DNA of 51,193 nt from Anammoximicrobium sp964409865 (GTDB taxonomy: Bacteria > Planctomycetota > Planctomycetia > Pirellulales > Pirellulaceae). Shown in pieces: positions 1-8,205 of this stretch. The position numbers were made by a program, and so were the translations under genes. The notes under the pieces were generated by a model that had not been told where the DNA came from, searched no databases, and saw nothing but the letters and a program-made list of their open reading frames with translations. Each line of letters starts with the position of its first letter. Position 1 is the stretch's first letter. The stretch covers positions 1 through 51,193 of the forward strand of contig CAYPGE010000013.1 in assembly GCA_964409865.1 (NCBI GenBank). The letters run 5' to 3'.

Positions 1-1
1 C

Positions 2-538
2 AGTCTCGAGAATGGTGCCGGATACGCCTCTCTGCTGGGACAGCCAGCCGAAGCAGAGGCACTCTTGCAGTACATGGTCGGCCAGTCCAGTCCGACGTTC
101 TTCAACTTCCTCGTCGGCCAGCAGCACGCGGGGCCCGGACCCAACGCCTGCAAGACGTCCTGTCCGGACTGCTTGCGTGACTTCAGCAACCTACCGTACC
201 ACAGCATCCTCGACTGGCGTCTGGGGCTGGATCTCGCGAGGCTGGCGCTCGATCCGGCCGCGTTAATCGACTTCACCGTCCCGTATTGGCACGGGGTCGA
301 TACCTTGGCGGCGGGCCCCTACTTCGCAGCAATGCCCGGATGGCAGCACGTGATGTTCGGGGGACTGCATGCAGGTCGCCGCACCAATCGGGCGACAATC
401 ATCACGCACCCGCTGTGGGACTGCGATCGTAATCGCTTCGGCCCCCAACTGGCGAACGCCTACGCGCAGGCTGTCGCGGCGGGATGCCAACAGGTGAGCT
501 TCAAGTCAGTCTTCGAGGTTCTGAGGAGACCGTTCTGA
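2..538 (+). CDS. DUF1998-type DEAD/DEAH helicase, C-terminal end (partial)
   Basis: The reading frame is open from the window edge to a TGA at 536-538, so only the last ~178 residues are seen. The fragment contains the motif LENGAGYASLLG near its start and a cysteine motif CKTSCPDCLRDF followed by YHSILDWRLGLDLARL. This is the typical DUF1998 / MZB-like C-terminal zinc-binding module found at the end of large superfamily 2 helicases, including those in DISARM (DrmB), Druantia (DruE), Dpd clusters and MrfA-like repair helicases. The ATPase domains must lie upstream of the window. The gene overlaps the following PD-(D/E)XK nuclease gene, so the two are probably co-translated. The helicase C-terminal identity is well supported; assignment to one defence system is not possible from this fragment. 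Confidence 0.8.
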   Translation, partial: SLENGAGYASLLGQPAEAEALLQYMVGQSSPTFFNFLVGQQHAGPGPNACKTSCPDCLRDFSNLPYHSILDWRLGLDLARLALDPAALIDFTVPYWHGVDTLAAGPYFAAMPGWQHVMFGGLHAGRRTNRATIITHPLWDCDRNRFGPQLANAYAQAVAAGCQQVSFKSVFEVLRRPF

Positions 539-1710
539 GTACACATGCTCCGCCACTTGAGCTGACCACCATCCCGGCGGTCAATCCGAGCCTTGCCGAA
601 GTCCTCCGGTTGTGCCCGCTGCGAGCGGGGCTGTCGAGAGCAGATGGGGCGGACCAACTCGTGCTCGGCAACCCGAAGGCATGGTTGGGCACTGCCTACC
701 ACGCGGTACTGGAGCACGCTGGGTATTGCTCGGGCGCCAACTCTGAAGGTGCGCATGAGGCGGCGTGGTTGGCCGCGGTCGACCGGCAGCATGACCGGGC
801 GCAGATACACCCTCTTGACCGCAGGTTCGGTCCTCCAGAACGATGGCCCGGCTACCACTTGGTCCGGGCCATGGCCCTCCTGCGAGCAAGGGAATTCTCT
901 AGCACTCCAAGAAGCCCTAGTCCTTCCGGGTCTCCTCAAGGGAAAGGAGCGGGGCGCGAGCAGTGGCTCTCCGGCGCCAACGGGCGGCTCGTGGGTCGAC
1001 CAGACGTGCTTCGCGACGACGCGGTCATCGACTATAAAACGGGGGATGTGCACGAACACGACGACACCAACGTCATGAAGGCTTCTTACGTACGCCAGCT
1101 GCAGCTTTATGGCTTCCTCGTGAAGGAGTGTACGGGGATATGGCCAACTCGCGGCGTCCTACTTCCGATGGAAGGTCCGCCACTGGAGATCGAACTGGAG
1201 CCAACGGCGTGCGAGCGCGTGGCAGCAGATGCGTTGGAGTTGTTGGCCCGCTACAATCGTGAAGTTCAGGCAGGAGGAACCGTCGCCGCACTGGCGAGCC
1301 CGTCGGCGTCGGCCTGCAAATGGTGCCCATACCAAGTGCTCTGCCCGGCGTTCTGGGAGATCGCCGGCCCTTCGTGGATCGAGCCATTTGGCGCTGCGGC
1401 CGTTGGCGGCCTGGCTTCGACACTGCCGCGGCCCATCCACGGTGGTGCCACGTTCGCCCTGTCCCTTTGCGTCGACGAGGGTAGCGGGCCGCTCGGTTCC
1501 GTTGCCCTTGCGCCGCTCAGTACCGAAGTCCACACCTCGCTTGCGCAGGTCCGGGCTGGCATGCGTGTCCGGGCGACCGGACTCGCGAGACGGGCGGACG
1601 GCACCGTGGTTCCGACTGTACGTACTGTGATCGCGCGCGCGGAGGACCTTCCGGCTATCATCGTTCCAGGCGCAATCGAATCCACGGGCGCTCAAGGGCC
1701 GGCGGGCTGA
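484..1710 (+). CDS. PD-(D/E)XK nuclease with Fe-S cluster (Cas4/AddB-like)
   Basis: A 408-residue frame (ATG at 484) encodes a PD-(D/E)XK superfamily nuclease (PDDEXK_1 / Cas4-like). Visible motifs, numbered from that ATG, are a first Cys (C44), an active-site His region (H73/H78), the metal-binding core GRPDV..VIDYKTG (D174, D183, K185), the downstream QLQLYG motif, and a C-terminal cysteine triplet C278-C281-C287. C44 plus the triplet matches the four-cysteine 4Fe-4S clamp of AddB and Cas4 nucleases. About 115 residues after the cluster form an extra beta-rich, possibly OB-like domain. The start is uncertain: ATG 484 overlaps the helicase by 55 bp with a weak ribosome site, while a CTG at 535 has GAGGAG at 523-528 and overlaps the helicase stop as CTGA, leaving the conserved part intact. 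With the helicase it probably forms a nuclease-helicase DNA-processing pair in defence or repair. Confidence 0.78.
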   Translation: MPTGELQVSLRGSEETVLSTHAPPLELTTIPAVNPSLAEVLRLCPLRAGLSRADGADQLVLGNPKAWLGTAYHAVLEHAGYCSGANSEGAHEAAWLAAVDRQHDRAQIHPLDRRFGPPERWPGYHLVRAMALLRAREFSSTPRSPSPSGSPQGKGAGREQWLSGANGRLVGRPDVLRDDAVIDYKTGDVHEHDDTNVMKASYVRQLQLYGFLVKECTGIWPTRGVLLPMEGPPLEIELEPTACERVAADALELLARYNREVQAGGTVAALASPSASACKWCPYQVLCPAFWEIAGPSWIEPFGAAAVGGLASTLPRPIHGGATFALSLCVDEGSGPLGSVALAPLSTEVHTSLAQVRAGMRVRATGLARRADGTVVPTVRTVIARAEDLPAIIVPGAIESTGAQGPAG

Positions 1711-2107
1711 CAGCGGGGGCTTCGTATGAGTCGTCGCCCGGCTATCGCCCGGCGGGGTTGGAGGTCGCGGCCAGTGGCCCGGCCCGCGAGACCTTAGGAT
1801 GAGAGAGGTTCCCGGGCTTGCCCGTCCGGCACGCCGTAACTTCATGCGGCATACAAAAATGTCCTAAGTCATAAACCAACGAGATCTTCGAGCACTGCCG
1901 TGAACGCGTTCAAGACGCTTCATGCCGTCTTCCCCTCGAAGTCAGGGTGCTTGGGCTGGTAGCCAGAATTCGGCTTTGTTCGGCCAGCAGCACGGTGGCT
2001 AGGCGTGTCGGTTGTTGCCGTTCCCCCGTGGAGATAGAATCGTGGTCCCGGCCAGCGGCTAGCAAAGACAATTCGACACCATCCGCGACAAACGACTGAG
2101 GTTCCCG
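1711..2107. other. Intergenic region without a recognisable gene
   Basis: About 400 bp between the nuclease gene and the next small frames. I see no convincing reading frame, RNA gene or strong terminator. The frames crossing it on either strand have the arginine/serine/proline-rich composition of antisense or non-coding DNA. It marks the boundary between the defence-like edge and the metabolic genes. Confidence 0.4.
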
Positions 2108-2203
2108 ATGAAGTTGCCCGACATGTGGCCCGCCGACTGTCCGCCAGCGGACGCGATCGATGCCGACGGTGACGTATTTCGGGTCGTCAGAGAGGAGGGC
2201 TAA
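2108..2203 (+). CDS. Very small ORF, possible truncated partner of the next gene
   Basis: ATG 2108 to TAA 2201-2203 encodes 31 residues beginning MKLPDMWPADCPPADAI and ending FRVVREEG. The composition is natural rather than shadow-like. The stop lies three bases before the ATG of the next gene, with GAGGAGG just inside its 3' end acting as the ribosome site for that gene. It could be a leader peptide, or the remaining 5' part of a longer gene whose 3' half was lost. Homology is not established. Confidence 0.4.
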   Translation: MKLPDMWPADCPPADAIDADGDVFRVVREEG

Positions 2204-2206
2204 ACG

Positions 2207-2659
2207 ATGTGGAGTGTCTCGGGTAAGAGCGTCCCTGCAGGACGTTTTCAGCCGTTTGAGCCGGCCGACGTGCTTTATGAGTTCGACGGTCCGCGTATCT
2301 TTTCGCTGCAGGACTCCGAAGGCGAACTGAATCTTGCCTATTGGTCGGATGAGGATGATACGATTTGCCGGTACGTCGTCGTGCCGACTGCGGCGAAGAT
2401 TCTGGAAGCGTTGCGTTCGGGCGACCTGAGCGTTTACGACGCGCTCAATCAGCCCCGCTGCTGGCTGTGCGACGTCACGCACCAAGGTGAGGTCGTCGCG
2501 TGTCAGCGGGTGGAGTTCGAGGCCATCCCACGGGACTCGCTCCCGGCCGCCGGCACGATGCTGCTGCCAACCGTTTCCGGGCGAAAGTTGCCGGTCAAGA
2601 GAACGGCACATGCGCTGGGCCTGTCGAAGATTATTGACAGCCGGCACTCGAACTCGTAA
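2207..2659 (+). CDS. DUF6575-like hypothetical protein
   Basis: This 150-residue soluble protein has no signal peptide. The N-terminal half (LYEFDGPRIFSL, then GELNLAYWSDEDD, then VVVPTAAKI) resembles DUF6575-type small proteins in which a beta-hairpin with YDGP is followed by an acidic AxWxDE segment. The C-terminal half is less ordered. It begins right after a 31-residue frame and has a strong ribosome site (GAGGAGGG) upstream, so the two are probably translationally coupled. The function is unknown; such genes occur as scattered pairs in accessory regions. The family name is a memory-based match and should be read as tentative. Confidence 0.55.
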   Translation: MWSVSGKSVPAGRFQPFEPADVLYEFDGPRIFSLQDSEGELNLAYWSDEDDTICRYVVVPTAAKILEALRSGDLSVYDALNQPRCWLCDVTHQGEVVACQRVEFEAIPRDSLPAAGTMLLPTVSGRKLPVKRTAHALGLSKIIDSRHSNS

Positions 2660-2738
2660 TAAGGTAGGCGTGCGTCGGGGGCTGAGTATCTTTACCGAGA
2701 TTTCTTGAACGCAGATCACCAGACAAGGAGCGCGGTTT

Positions 2739-4043
2739 ATGACTTTCAGACATCGACATAGTCGGCGGCGGTTTCTGCAGCAGGCGGCTGCCGCCGGCGC
2801 GATCAGCGGCTTTCCGGCCATCGTCCCGGCGTCGGTGTTGGGGGCTGAGGGACGGCCGGCGCCCAGCAACCGAATCACCGTCGGCGCGATCGGCGTGGGC
2901 GGCCAGGGCAACGGCAATTTGGGCGGCTTCCTGGGCGATCCCCGCTGCCAGGTCGTGGCCGTCAACGACGTGGACCGGAACAACACCGAGCGCACTCAGC
3001 GGCGCGTGAACGAGGTCTACGGCAACCAGGATTGTGCCGCGTACTCGGATTTTCGCGAACTGGTCGCGCGGGACGACATCGACGCCATCTCGCTGGCCAC
3101 GCCCGACCATTGGCACGCAATTCCGGCCATCCTGTCGGCCAAGTCGGGCAAGGACATCTACGGCGAGAAACCGTTCAGCCATGACTTGCGTGAAGGCCGC
3201 GCGATGGTCGACGCCGTCAGCCAGTACGGCCGCATCTGGCAGACCGGCTCGTGGCAACGGTCCACCGGCAATTTCCGTTTTGCCTGTGAACTGGTCCGCA
3301 ACGGCCGCATCGGCAAGGTACACACGGTCGAAGTCGGACTGCCCACCGGCGGAGGCGGCGGCAACGCGCCGTTCACGGACCCGCCGCCGAACATGGACTA
3401 CGATTTCTGGTGCGGACCGGCGCCCTGGGCACCGTATTCGGCCGACCGCACCCATTGGAATTGGCGCTGGCAAATGGACTACGGCGGCGGCCAGTTGATG
3501 GATTGGGTCGGACATCATGGCGACATCGCCCAGTGGGGACTGGGCACCGAAACGACGGGCGCCGTCGAGTTCAATCCCCTCTACGCCGACTTCCCCCAGA
3601 CCGGCATCTGGGACGCCGCCACTCGGTACCGGATCGAATGCACCTATGCCAACGGCGTCAAAATGATCGTCCAGAACGCCGAAGGCCAGCACCGCATGGG
3701 GGCCAAGTGGATCGGCACCGACGGCTGGGTGTGGGTCGATCGCGGCGGATTCGACACGCAACCCAAGAGCCTGATGCAGGACAAAATCGGCTCGGACGAA
3801 ATCAACCTGTACCGCTCGAACAACCACATCGGCAACTTCATCGACTGCGTCATCTCCCGGCGGCCGACGATCACGCCCGCCGAAGTGGCGCACCGATCCG
3901 CCAGCGTGGGGCACCTGTGCGTGATCGCCATTGCGCTGGGCCGCAAGATCCGCTGGAACCCGGACACCGAGGAAATCGTCGGCGATCCGACGGCCAACAC
4001 GATGCTGGGCCGGGCCAAGCGGGAGCCGTGGAGTTTGGGGTGA
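2739..4043 (+). CDS. Tat-exported Gfo/Idh/MocA family oxidoreductase
   Basis: A 434-residue NAD(P)-dependent sugar oxidoreductase. It starts with a twin-arginine signal (SRRRFLQ at residues 8-14, then an alanine-rich hydrophobic stretch), so it is exported folded with its cofactor. The Rossmann nucleotide loop is seen as GAIGVGGQGNG near residues 49-60, followed by the family motif GEKPFSHDL near residue 145. The C-terminal half matches the bacterial Gfo/Idh/MocA C-terminal domain common in planctomycetes. AAGGAG lies 11 bases upstream of the ATG. The substrate is unknown; such proteins act on sugars or inositols. It is monocistronic in appearance, followed by repeat arrays and then a HEAT-repeat gene. 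The family call is secure. Confidence 0.9.
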   Translation: MTFRHRHSRRRFLQQAAAAGAISGFPAIVPASVLGAEGRPAPSNRITVGAIGVGGQGNGNLGGFLGDPRCQVVAVNDVDRNNTERTQRRVNEVYGNQDCAAYSDFRELVARDDIDAISLATPDHWHAIPAILSAKSGKDIYGEKPFSHDLREGRAMVDAVSQYGRIWQTGSWQRSTGNFRFACELVRNGRIGKVHTVEVGLPTGGGGGNAPFTDPPPNMDYDFWCGPAPWAPYSADRTHWNWRWQMDYGGGQLMDWVGHHGDIAQWGLGTETTGAVEFNPLYADFPQTGIWDAATRYRIECTYANGVKMIVQNAEGQHRMGAKWIGTDGWVWVDRGGFDTQPKSLMQDKIGSDEINLYRSNNHIGNFIDCVISRRPTITPAEVAHRSASVGHLCVIAIALGRKIRWNPDTEEIVGDPTANTMLGRAKREPWSLG

Positions 4044-4045
4044 GC

Positions 4046-4136
4046 GGTAGTCGGTAATCGGTGATCGGTGATCGGTAATCGGTGATCGGTAATCGGTGGT
4101 CGGTGAGCGGTGAGCGGTGAGAGGTGAGAGGTGATC
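4046..4136. repeat. Degenerate 7-bp tandem array, GGTRATC type (13 units)
   Basis: Immediately after the oxidoreductase stop codon, 13 consecutive 7-mers follow without interruption. They are variants of GGTGATC: GGTAGTC, GGTAATC, GGTGATC, GGTGGTC, GGTGAGC and GGTGAGA. Changes are confined mostly to positions 4, 6 and 7. The period is not a multiple of three and no reading frame uses it. Confidence 0.9.
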
Positions 4137-4193
4137 AGGGGATGAGGGGCCGAGGCCGGGGTTTCAGGTCCAAGGGGCCGGAGAGAGGCGGTT

Positions 4194-4256
4194 GGAGATC
4201 TAAGATCTGGGATTTGGGATTTGAGATTTGAGATCTGAGATCCGAGATCCGAGATG
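4194..4256. repeat. Degenerate 7-bp tandem array, TGAGATC type (9 units)
   Basis: Nine contiguous 7-mers: GGAGATC, TAAGATC, TGGGATT twice, TGAGATT, TGAGATC twice, CGAGATC and CGAGATG. They share the G-A-T core with the array at 4046-4136, 57 bp upstream, suggesting one heptamer family with two sub-types. The array lies upstream of the HEAT-repeat gene. Confidence 0.9.
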
Positions 4257-4363
4257 GATGACCAAAATGTGAAACTTGAGACGCATCGGCTGGAACCCGT
4301 GAACCGCATGCGGTGCCCTGCAACTCGCGATCTGCAAACAGCAACCAATCTGGAGCCAATATC

Positions 4364-6907
4364 ATGTACTTAAGATTCCATCGTTTTGTCGTCACTTTGA
4401 TGATCCTGCCGGCCTGGGCCTCGGTGCAGGCGGCAGACAACGCGGTTGATCCGTATCAGGCGCTGGCCAAATGGGAATTCGGCCAAAGCCGGCAACCGCT
4501 GGCGCAGATCGAGGAGCAAATCCGCGAGACGGCGCCGACCGACTACAAAGCCATCGAGGCCAAGTTGCTGCCGGTGCTCAAGTCGCACGACACACCCAAG
4601 GACGCCAAACGCTACATCTGCCGCTGGCTGGCCCTCGTCGGCTCGGCCGATTGCGTCCCCGTCGTAGCCGAACTGCTCGCCGACGCGGACCTGTCTCACC
4701 CCGCGCGGATGGCGCTGGAGCCGATGGCCGATCCGGCGGCGGCGGCCGCACTCCGCGACGCGCTGTCCAAAGTCAAAGGCCAGCAACTTGTTGGCGTCAT
4801 TTCCTCGCTGGGCGCGCGTCGCGACGCGGAAGCCGTCAGCGCCTTGCGCGGTTTGACCGGCGATGGGGACGCGGCGATCGCCGGCACCGCGATCACCGCC
4901 TTGGGCGAAATCGGCTCGGAGGAGGCCGTCCGGGCGTTGGACGGCCTGCAGATCCCAGCAGCCTTGTCCCGCACGCTGGCCCGCGCCAAAATTGCGGCCG
5001 CCAGCCGATTGGCCTCGACAGGCAAGAGAGAGCCGGCCGCGGGCCTCTATCAGTCGCTGTTGCCGCAGCAGCAGCCGGAGGCGATCCGCGTGGCGGCCCT
5101 GAAGGGCTTGCTCGGAACGCTGCCCCAGGCCGACGCAGTCAAGCGGTTCGTCGAGGTCGTGCAGAGCGACGACGCGGCCATGCGTGCGGCGGCGTTGGCG
5201 GCGTTCGTGGGTAGTTCCAATCGAGCGATGAAGGACGCGGTGGCGGCTGAGTTGCCGGCGATGAAGCCGGCCGGGCAGATGGTGCTGCTGGGGATCTTGG
5301 CCGGCCAGGGCGACGTCGCAGCGCGAGCCGGCGTGCTAAAAGTGATCGAGGCCGGCGGCGAAGTCCCGGTGCGCGTCGCGGCGCTGGAGTGTCTAGCCCT
5401 GCACGGCGAAGCGGCCGATGTGCCGATGGTCGTCACGCTGGCCCAGTCCGAGCCGGCGGCGGTGGCCGAGGCGGCTCGCCGCGTCCTGGAACGAATGGGC
5501 AAGCCGGGAGTCAACGAGGCGCTGGTGCGGATGATCGAATCGCCGCGGGCGAGTGATCGAGCCGTGGTTCTGGCGGCCGTGGCCGCGCGACGTGTGGAAG
5601 CCGCCTTGCCGACGCTCGCGCGATTGGTGGGCGGGACGGATCCCGTGCTGGCTGCCGAAGCCGCGCGAGGGCTGGCGGTGCTGGGCAGCACCGAGCAGTT
5701 GGCGCCGCTGGCCGGCGTGCTGATCCGCACTGACAATGCAGACCTGCGCGGGGCGGTCGCCGAAGCGATCAAGGCCATCTGCTCGCGCTCCGACGACAAA
5801 GCAGCGGCGGCCAAACCGCTGCTAGACGCTTTGGACCAGGCCGCAACTCCGCCGGCGCGCATCGCGGTGCTGCAGCAACTGGTCTACACGCGCGGCGAAG
5901 AGGCGCTCAAGGCCGTACGGAAAGCCACGCAAGAGGGCGACGCGGAAGTTCGGGACGCCGCCGTCCGGACGCTGATCGCCTGGCCCGAAGCGTCGGCCGC
6001 GCCGAGCCTGATCGACTTGGCCAAGACGGCGGACAAACCCAGCATCGCCGTCCTCGCCCTGCGCGACGGCTGCCTGCGACTGGCCAACCTGAAGGACCTG
6101 CCGCTGGCCCAGCGGCTGAGCATCTACCGCAGCGTGCTGGAGGTGGCCCAACGCATGGAGGAGAAACGGCAGGCGATCGCCGGCCTGGCGGACCTGCCGG
6201 CGCTGGGCGCCCTCGAGTTGCTGCAGGCCACGGCGCAGGACGCCGAACTGAAAGCGGACGCCACGGCGGCGACGATTCGATTGGCCCGGCAACTGGGAGC
6301 CGTGTACAACCAGCAGGCGCTCGCGGCGCTGCAACAGATCCAAGCGAGTGCGGCCGGCGACGAAGTCAAACGTCAAGCGGAGGACGCGATCAAGGCTGTG
6401 CAGAACGCCGGCCAATCGCCGGAGGGATTCATCATCGCGTGGTTGCTGTCCGGCCCGTACACCGAGCAGGGCAAGGACGGGTCGGAGCTGTTCAACGTGG
6501 CCTTCGCTCCGGAGAAGCCCGGCGGCCAGGCCGAGTGGCGTCCGGTCTCGGCGCCGCCCAGCGGCAAACCGGGCTTGGTCGAAATGGACAAGATCTTCGG
6601 CGGCAACGCCCGCGCCGCGTACCTGAAGACCCAACTGGCCTCGGACAAGGAGCAGGACGCGGTGCTCGAATTCGGCAGCGACGACGGCGTCAAGGTGTGG
6701 CTGAACGGCCAGGTCGTCCACGCCAACAATGCCACGCGACCCTGCTCGCCGGGCCAGGACAAGGTCAACGTCAAGCTGAAGCAAGGCGACAATACGCTGC
6801 TGGTCAAAGTCACGCAGAGCGGCGGCGAGTGGTCCGTCTGCTGCCGCGCCGTGTCCCCCGACGGCAAACCGCTGGACGGCGTTACGGTCGTACCTAACGG
6901 CCCTTAA
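4364..6907 (+). CDS. Secreted HEAT-repeat protein with C-terminal beta-sandwich
   Basis: The protein has 847 residues when started at ATG 4364, which gives a clean signal peptide (MYLRFHRFVVTLMILPAW, cleavage after VQA). An in-frame ATG at 4313 would add 17 polar residues in front of the signal and is rejected. Residues ~60-680 are a long series of HEAT/PBS-lyase-like helical repeats (recurring A-L-L..D and AV-ALGEIG patterns), a scaffold for protein-protein contacts. The last ~140 residues form a beta-rich domain with the pattern SDDGVKVWLNGQVV and GDNTLLVKV, as seen in PA14/galactose-binding-like modules attached to planctomycete secreted proteins. It lacks a recognisable catalytic site, so a binding or scaffolding role outside the cytoplasm is inferred. 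Confidence 0.82.
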   Translation: MYLRFHRFVVTLMILPAWASVQAADNAVDPYQALAKWEFGQSRQPLAQIEEQIRETAPTDYKAIEAKLLPVLKSHDTPKDAKRYICRWLALVGSADCVPVVAELLADADLSHPARMALEPMADPAAAAALRDALSKVKGQQLVGVISSLGARRDAEAVSALRGLTGDGDAAIAGTAITALGEIGSEEAVRALDGLQIPAALSRTLARAKIAAASRLASTGKREPAAGLYQSLLPQQQPEAIRVAALKGLLGTLPQADAVKRFVEVVQSDDAAMRAAALAAFVGSSNRAMKDAVAAELPAMKPAGQMVLLGILAGQGDVAARAGVLKVIEAGGEVPVRVAALECLALHGEAADVPMVVTLAQSEPAAVAEAARRVLERMGKPGVNEALVRMIESPRASDRAVVLAAVAARRVEAALPTLARLVGGTDPVLAAEAARGLAVLGSTEQLAPLAGVLIRTDNADLRGAVAEAIKAICSRSDDKAAAAKPLLDALDQAATPPARIAVLQQLVYTRGEEALKAVRKATQEGDAEVRDAAVRTLIAWPEASAAPSLIDLAKTADKPSIAVLALRDGCLRLANLKDLPLAQRLSIYRSVLEVAQRMEEKRQAIAGLADLPALGALELLQATAQDAELKADATAATIRLARQLGAVYNQQALAALQQIQASAAGDEVKRQAEDAIKAVQNAGQSPEGFIIAWLLSGPYTEQGKDGSELFNVAFAPEKPGGQAEWRPVSAPPSGKPGLVEMDKIFGGNARAAYLKTQLASDKEQDAVLEFGSDDGVKVWLNGQVVHANNATRPCSPGQDKVNVKLKQGDNTLLVKVTQSGGEWSVCCRAVSPDGKPLDGVTVVPNGP

Positions 6908-6924
6908 GCACGCGATTCGTAGTA

Positions 6925-6945
6925 GCATGGCTCTCCGAGCCGTGC
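6925..6945. terminator. Hairpin with TCC loop between convergent genes
   Basis: GCATGGCTC-TCC-GAGCCGTGC forms a 9-bp stem (one G-T wobble) with a 3-base loop, midway between the convergent HEAT-repeat and polyferredoxin genes. There is no U-tract, so intrinsic termination is uncertain. It may be a REP-like hairpin; similar TCC-loop hairpins with other stem sequences occur at 28190, 38958 and 44508. Confidence 0.5.
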
Positions 6946-6964
6946 CGCTCCCGGTGAACCCGCC

Positions 6965-8152
6965 TCACGGCGAGGGTGGAATCTCCGCCAGCGGGTCGTA
7001 GCCGGCGATGGTGAAGGGCGACATGCGCCACCGATCGCCGGCCACTTCGTAGTACGGCTCGACGATGGCTTGCTTGATCGCGTCCTCATCCGTCTGCGCC
7101 GGATCGTAGGTGACGTGGACCGGGGCCCATTCCTCGCCCGGCCAGGCTTCGACTTTCAGATAACCCCTGACGGTGAACATGTCGTCGCGTTCCAGGAAGT
7201 AGCACAACAAGTTCGCGTTGCCCCGGCAGGCCAGGTGGTTGACGGCCAGCTTGACTTCGGCCGATTGAGCCGGCGCTTCGCCCCGCGTCTTGATGAACGA
7301 GGGCAAGGGGAACCAGTACGACGCGGTCGCGGCGGCGGACGTACACAGCAGCACGGTCAGCACGATCGCGATTTGCGGCCAGCTCGCCCGCCATCCCTGT
7401 GGCGGGCCCCAGGTCAAGGGCCGAGTCTGACGATGGGGGCAACTCTCCACGCACTGCAGGCACGCGATGCAGCGGGCGTGGGTGACTTGTTGGACCTGAT
7501 CCACGGGAATCAACACGGGACAATGCTTGCTGCAAACGCCGCAGTCGCGGCAGGATTCGCTGTCGCGACGCACGCGCGCCAGGGCAAAACGCGAGAACGG
7601 GTTCAGTACGGCCGCCAGCGGACAGAACCAGCGGCAGAACGGCAACATGATGAACAACGATCCGGCCGCAACGGCGCCGGCCACGACATAGGTCCAGACC
7701 GTGATATCCGCGCCGTGCCGGCTGATCAACGCATAGCAGGGATCGAAGCCGCGGAAGATCAACTCGCCAGCCTGCCAGGTGAACCACAGGATGACCGCCA
7801 GCAAACCGTACTTGAGCAGCGCCAGGCCACGGTCCAGCCACAGCGGGACGCGGATCTCGGGCAGTCGCAGGCGGCGGGCCGCCACGCGCAGCCACTCGGA
7901 AATCGTCCCGATCGGGCAAGCGTAACCGCAAAAGGCGCGGCGCATCAACAAGGTCATCGCCAGCACGCCGCCCAGGATGAAGAAGTTCGACGTGCCCAGC
8001 GAACAGACCATGTTGCCTTCCTGCACGTACGTGTACAACGCCTCGACGCCGCCGAACGGGCACCAGCGCTCGCAGTTGCCGCCGGCCACGAAGACGCCAG
8101 CCAGCACCAGCAGCAAGAAACCGAATTGAACCAGTCGCCGCGTCCTTGTCAT
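6965..8152 (-). CDS. NapH/NosR-like membrane polyferredoxin (4Fe-4S)
   Basis: A 395-residue membrane iron-sulfur protein. About five to six hydrophobic segments alternate with cysteine motifs NCERWCPFGG, CGYACPIGT and CRWFCPLAA, typical of the NapH/NosR/CcoG membrane fold. Two ferredoxin motifs follow: CRDCGVCSKHCPV and CIACLQCVESCPH. A last transmembrane segment precedes a periplasmic-type domain of about 110 residues with NHLACRGNANLLCYFL, which resembles a degenerate heavy-metal-associated fold. It would pass electrons from the quinone pool to periplasmic or cytoplasmic partners. The gene next downstream in the opposite sense is convergent; the secreted TPR gene 185 bp upstream is co-directional and also cysteine-rich, suggesting joint redox work. 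The partner enzyme is not in the window. Confidence 0.85.
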   Translation of the reverse strand: MTRTRRLVQFGFLLLVLAGVFVAGGNCERWCPFGGVEALYTYVQEGNMVCSLGTSNFFILGGVLAMTLLMRRAFCGYACPIGTISEWLRVAARRLRLPEIRVPLWLDRGLALLKYGLLAVILWFTWQAGELIFRGFDPCYALISRHGADITVWTYVVAGAVAAGSLFIMLPFCRWFCPLAAVLNPFSRFALARVRRDSESCRDCGVCSKHCPVLIPVDQVQQVTHARCIACLQCVESCPHRQTRPLTWGPPQGWRASWPQIAIVLTVLLCTSAAATASYWFPLPSFIKTRGEAPAQSAEVKLAVNHLACRGNANLLCYFLERDDMFTVRGYLKVEAWPGEEWAPVHVTYDPAQTDEDAIKQAIVEPYYEVAGDRWRMSPFTIAGYDPLAEIPPSP

Positions 8153-8205
8153 GGGATCTGCTCCTGCAGTGGCGGTGGTCTCGGGGCCGCGTGTCGTGCT
8201 GACGT

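Noticed and set aside
4046..4256. Heptamer arrays as a CRISPR or origin
   Set aside because: No spacers, no DnaA-box consensus and no dnaA or dnaN nearby.
4313..4363. Earlier ATG for the HEAT-repeat protein
   Set aside because: It adds 17 polar residues before the signal peptide and lacks a ribosome site.
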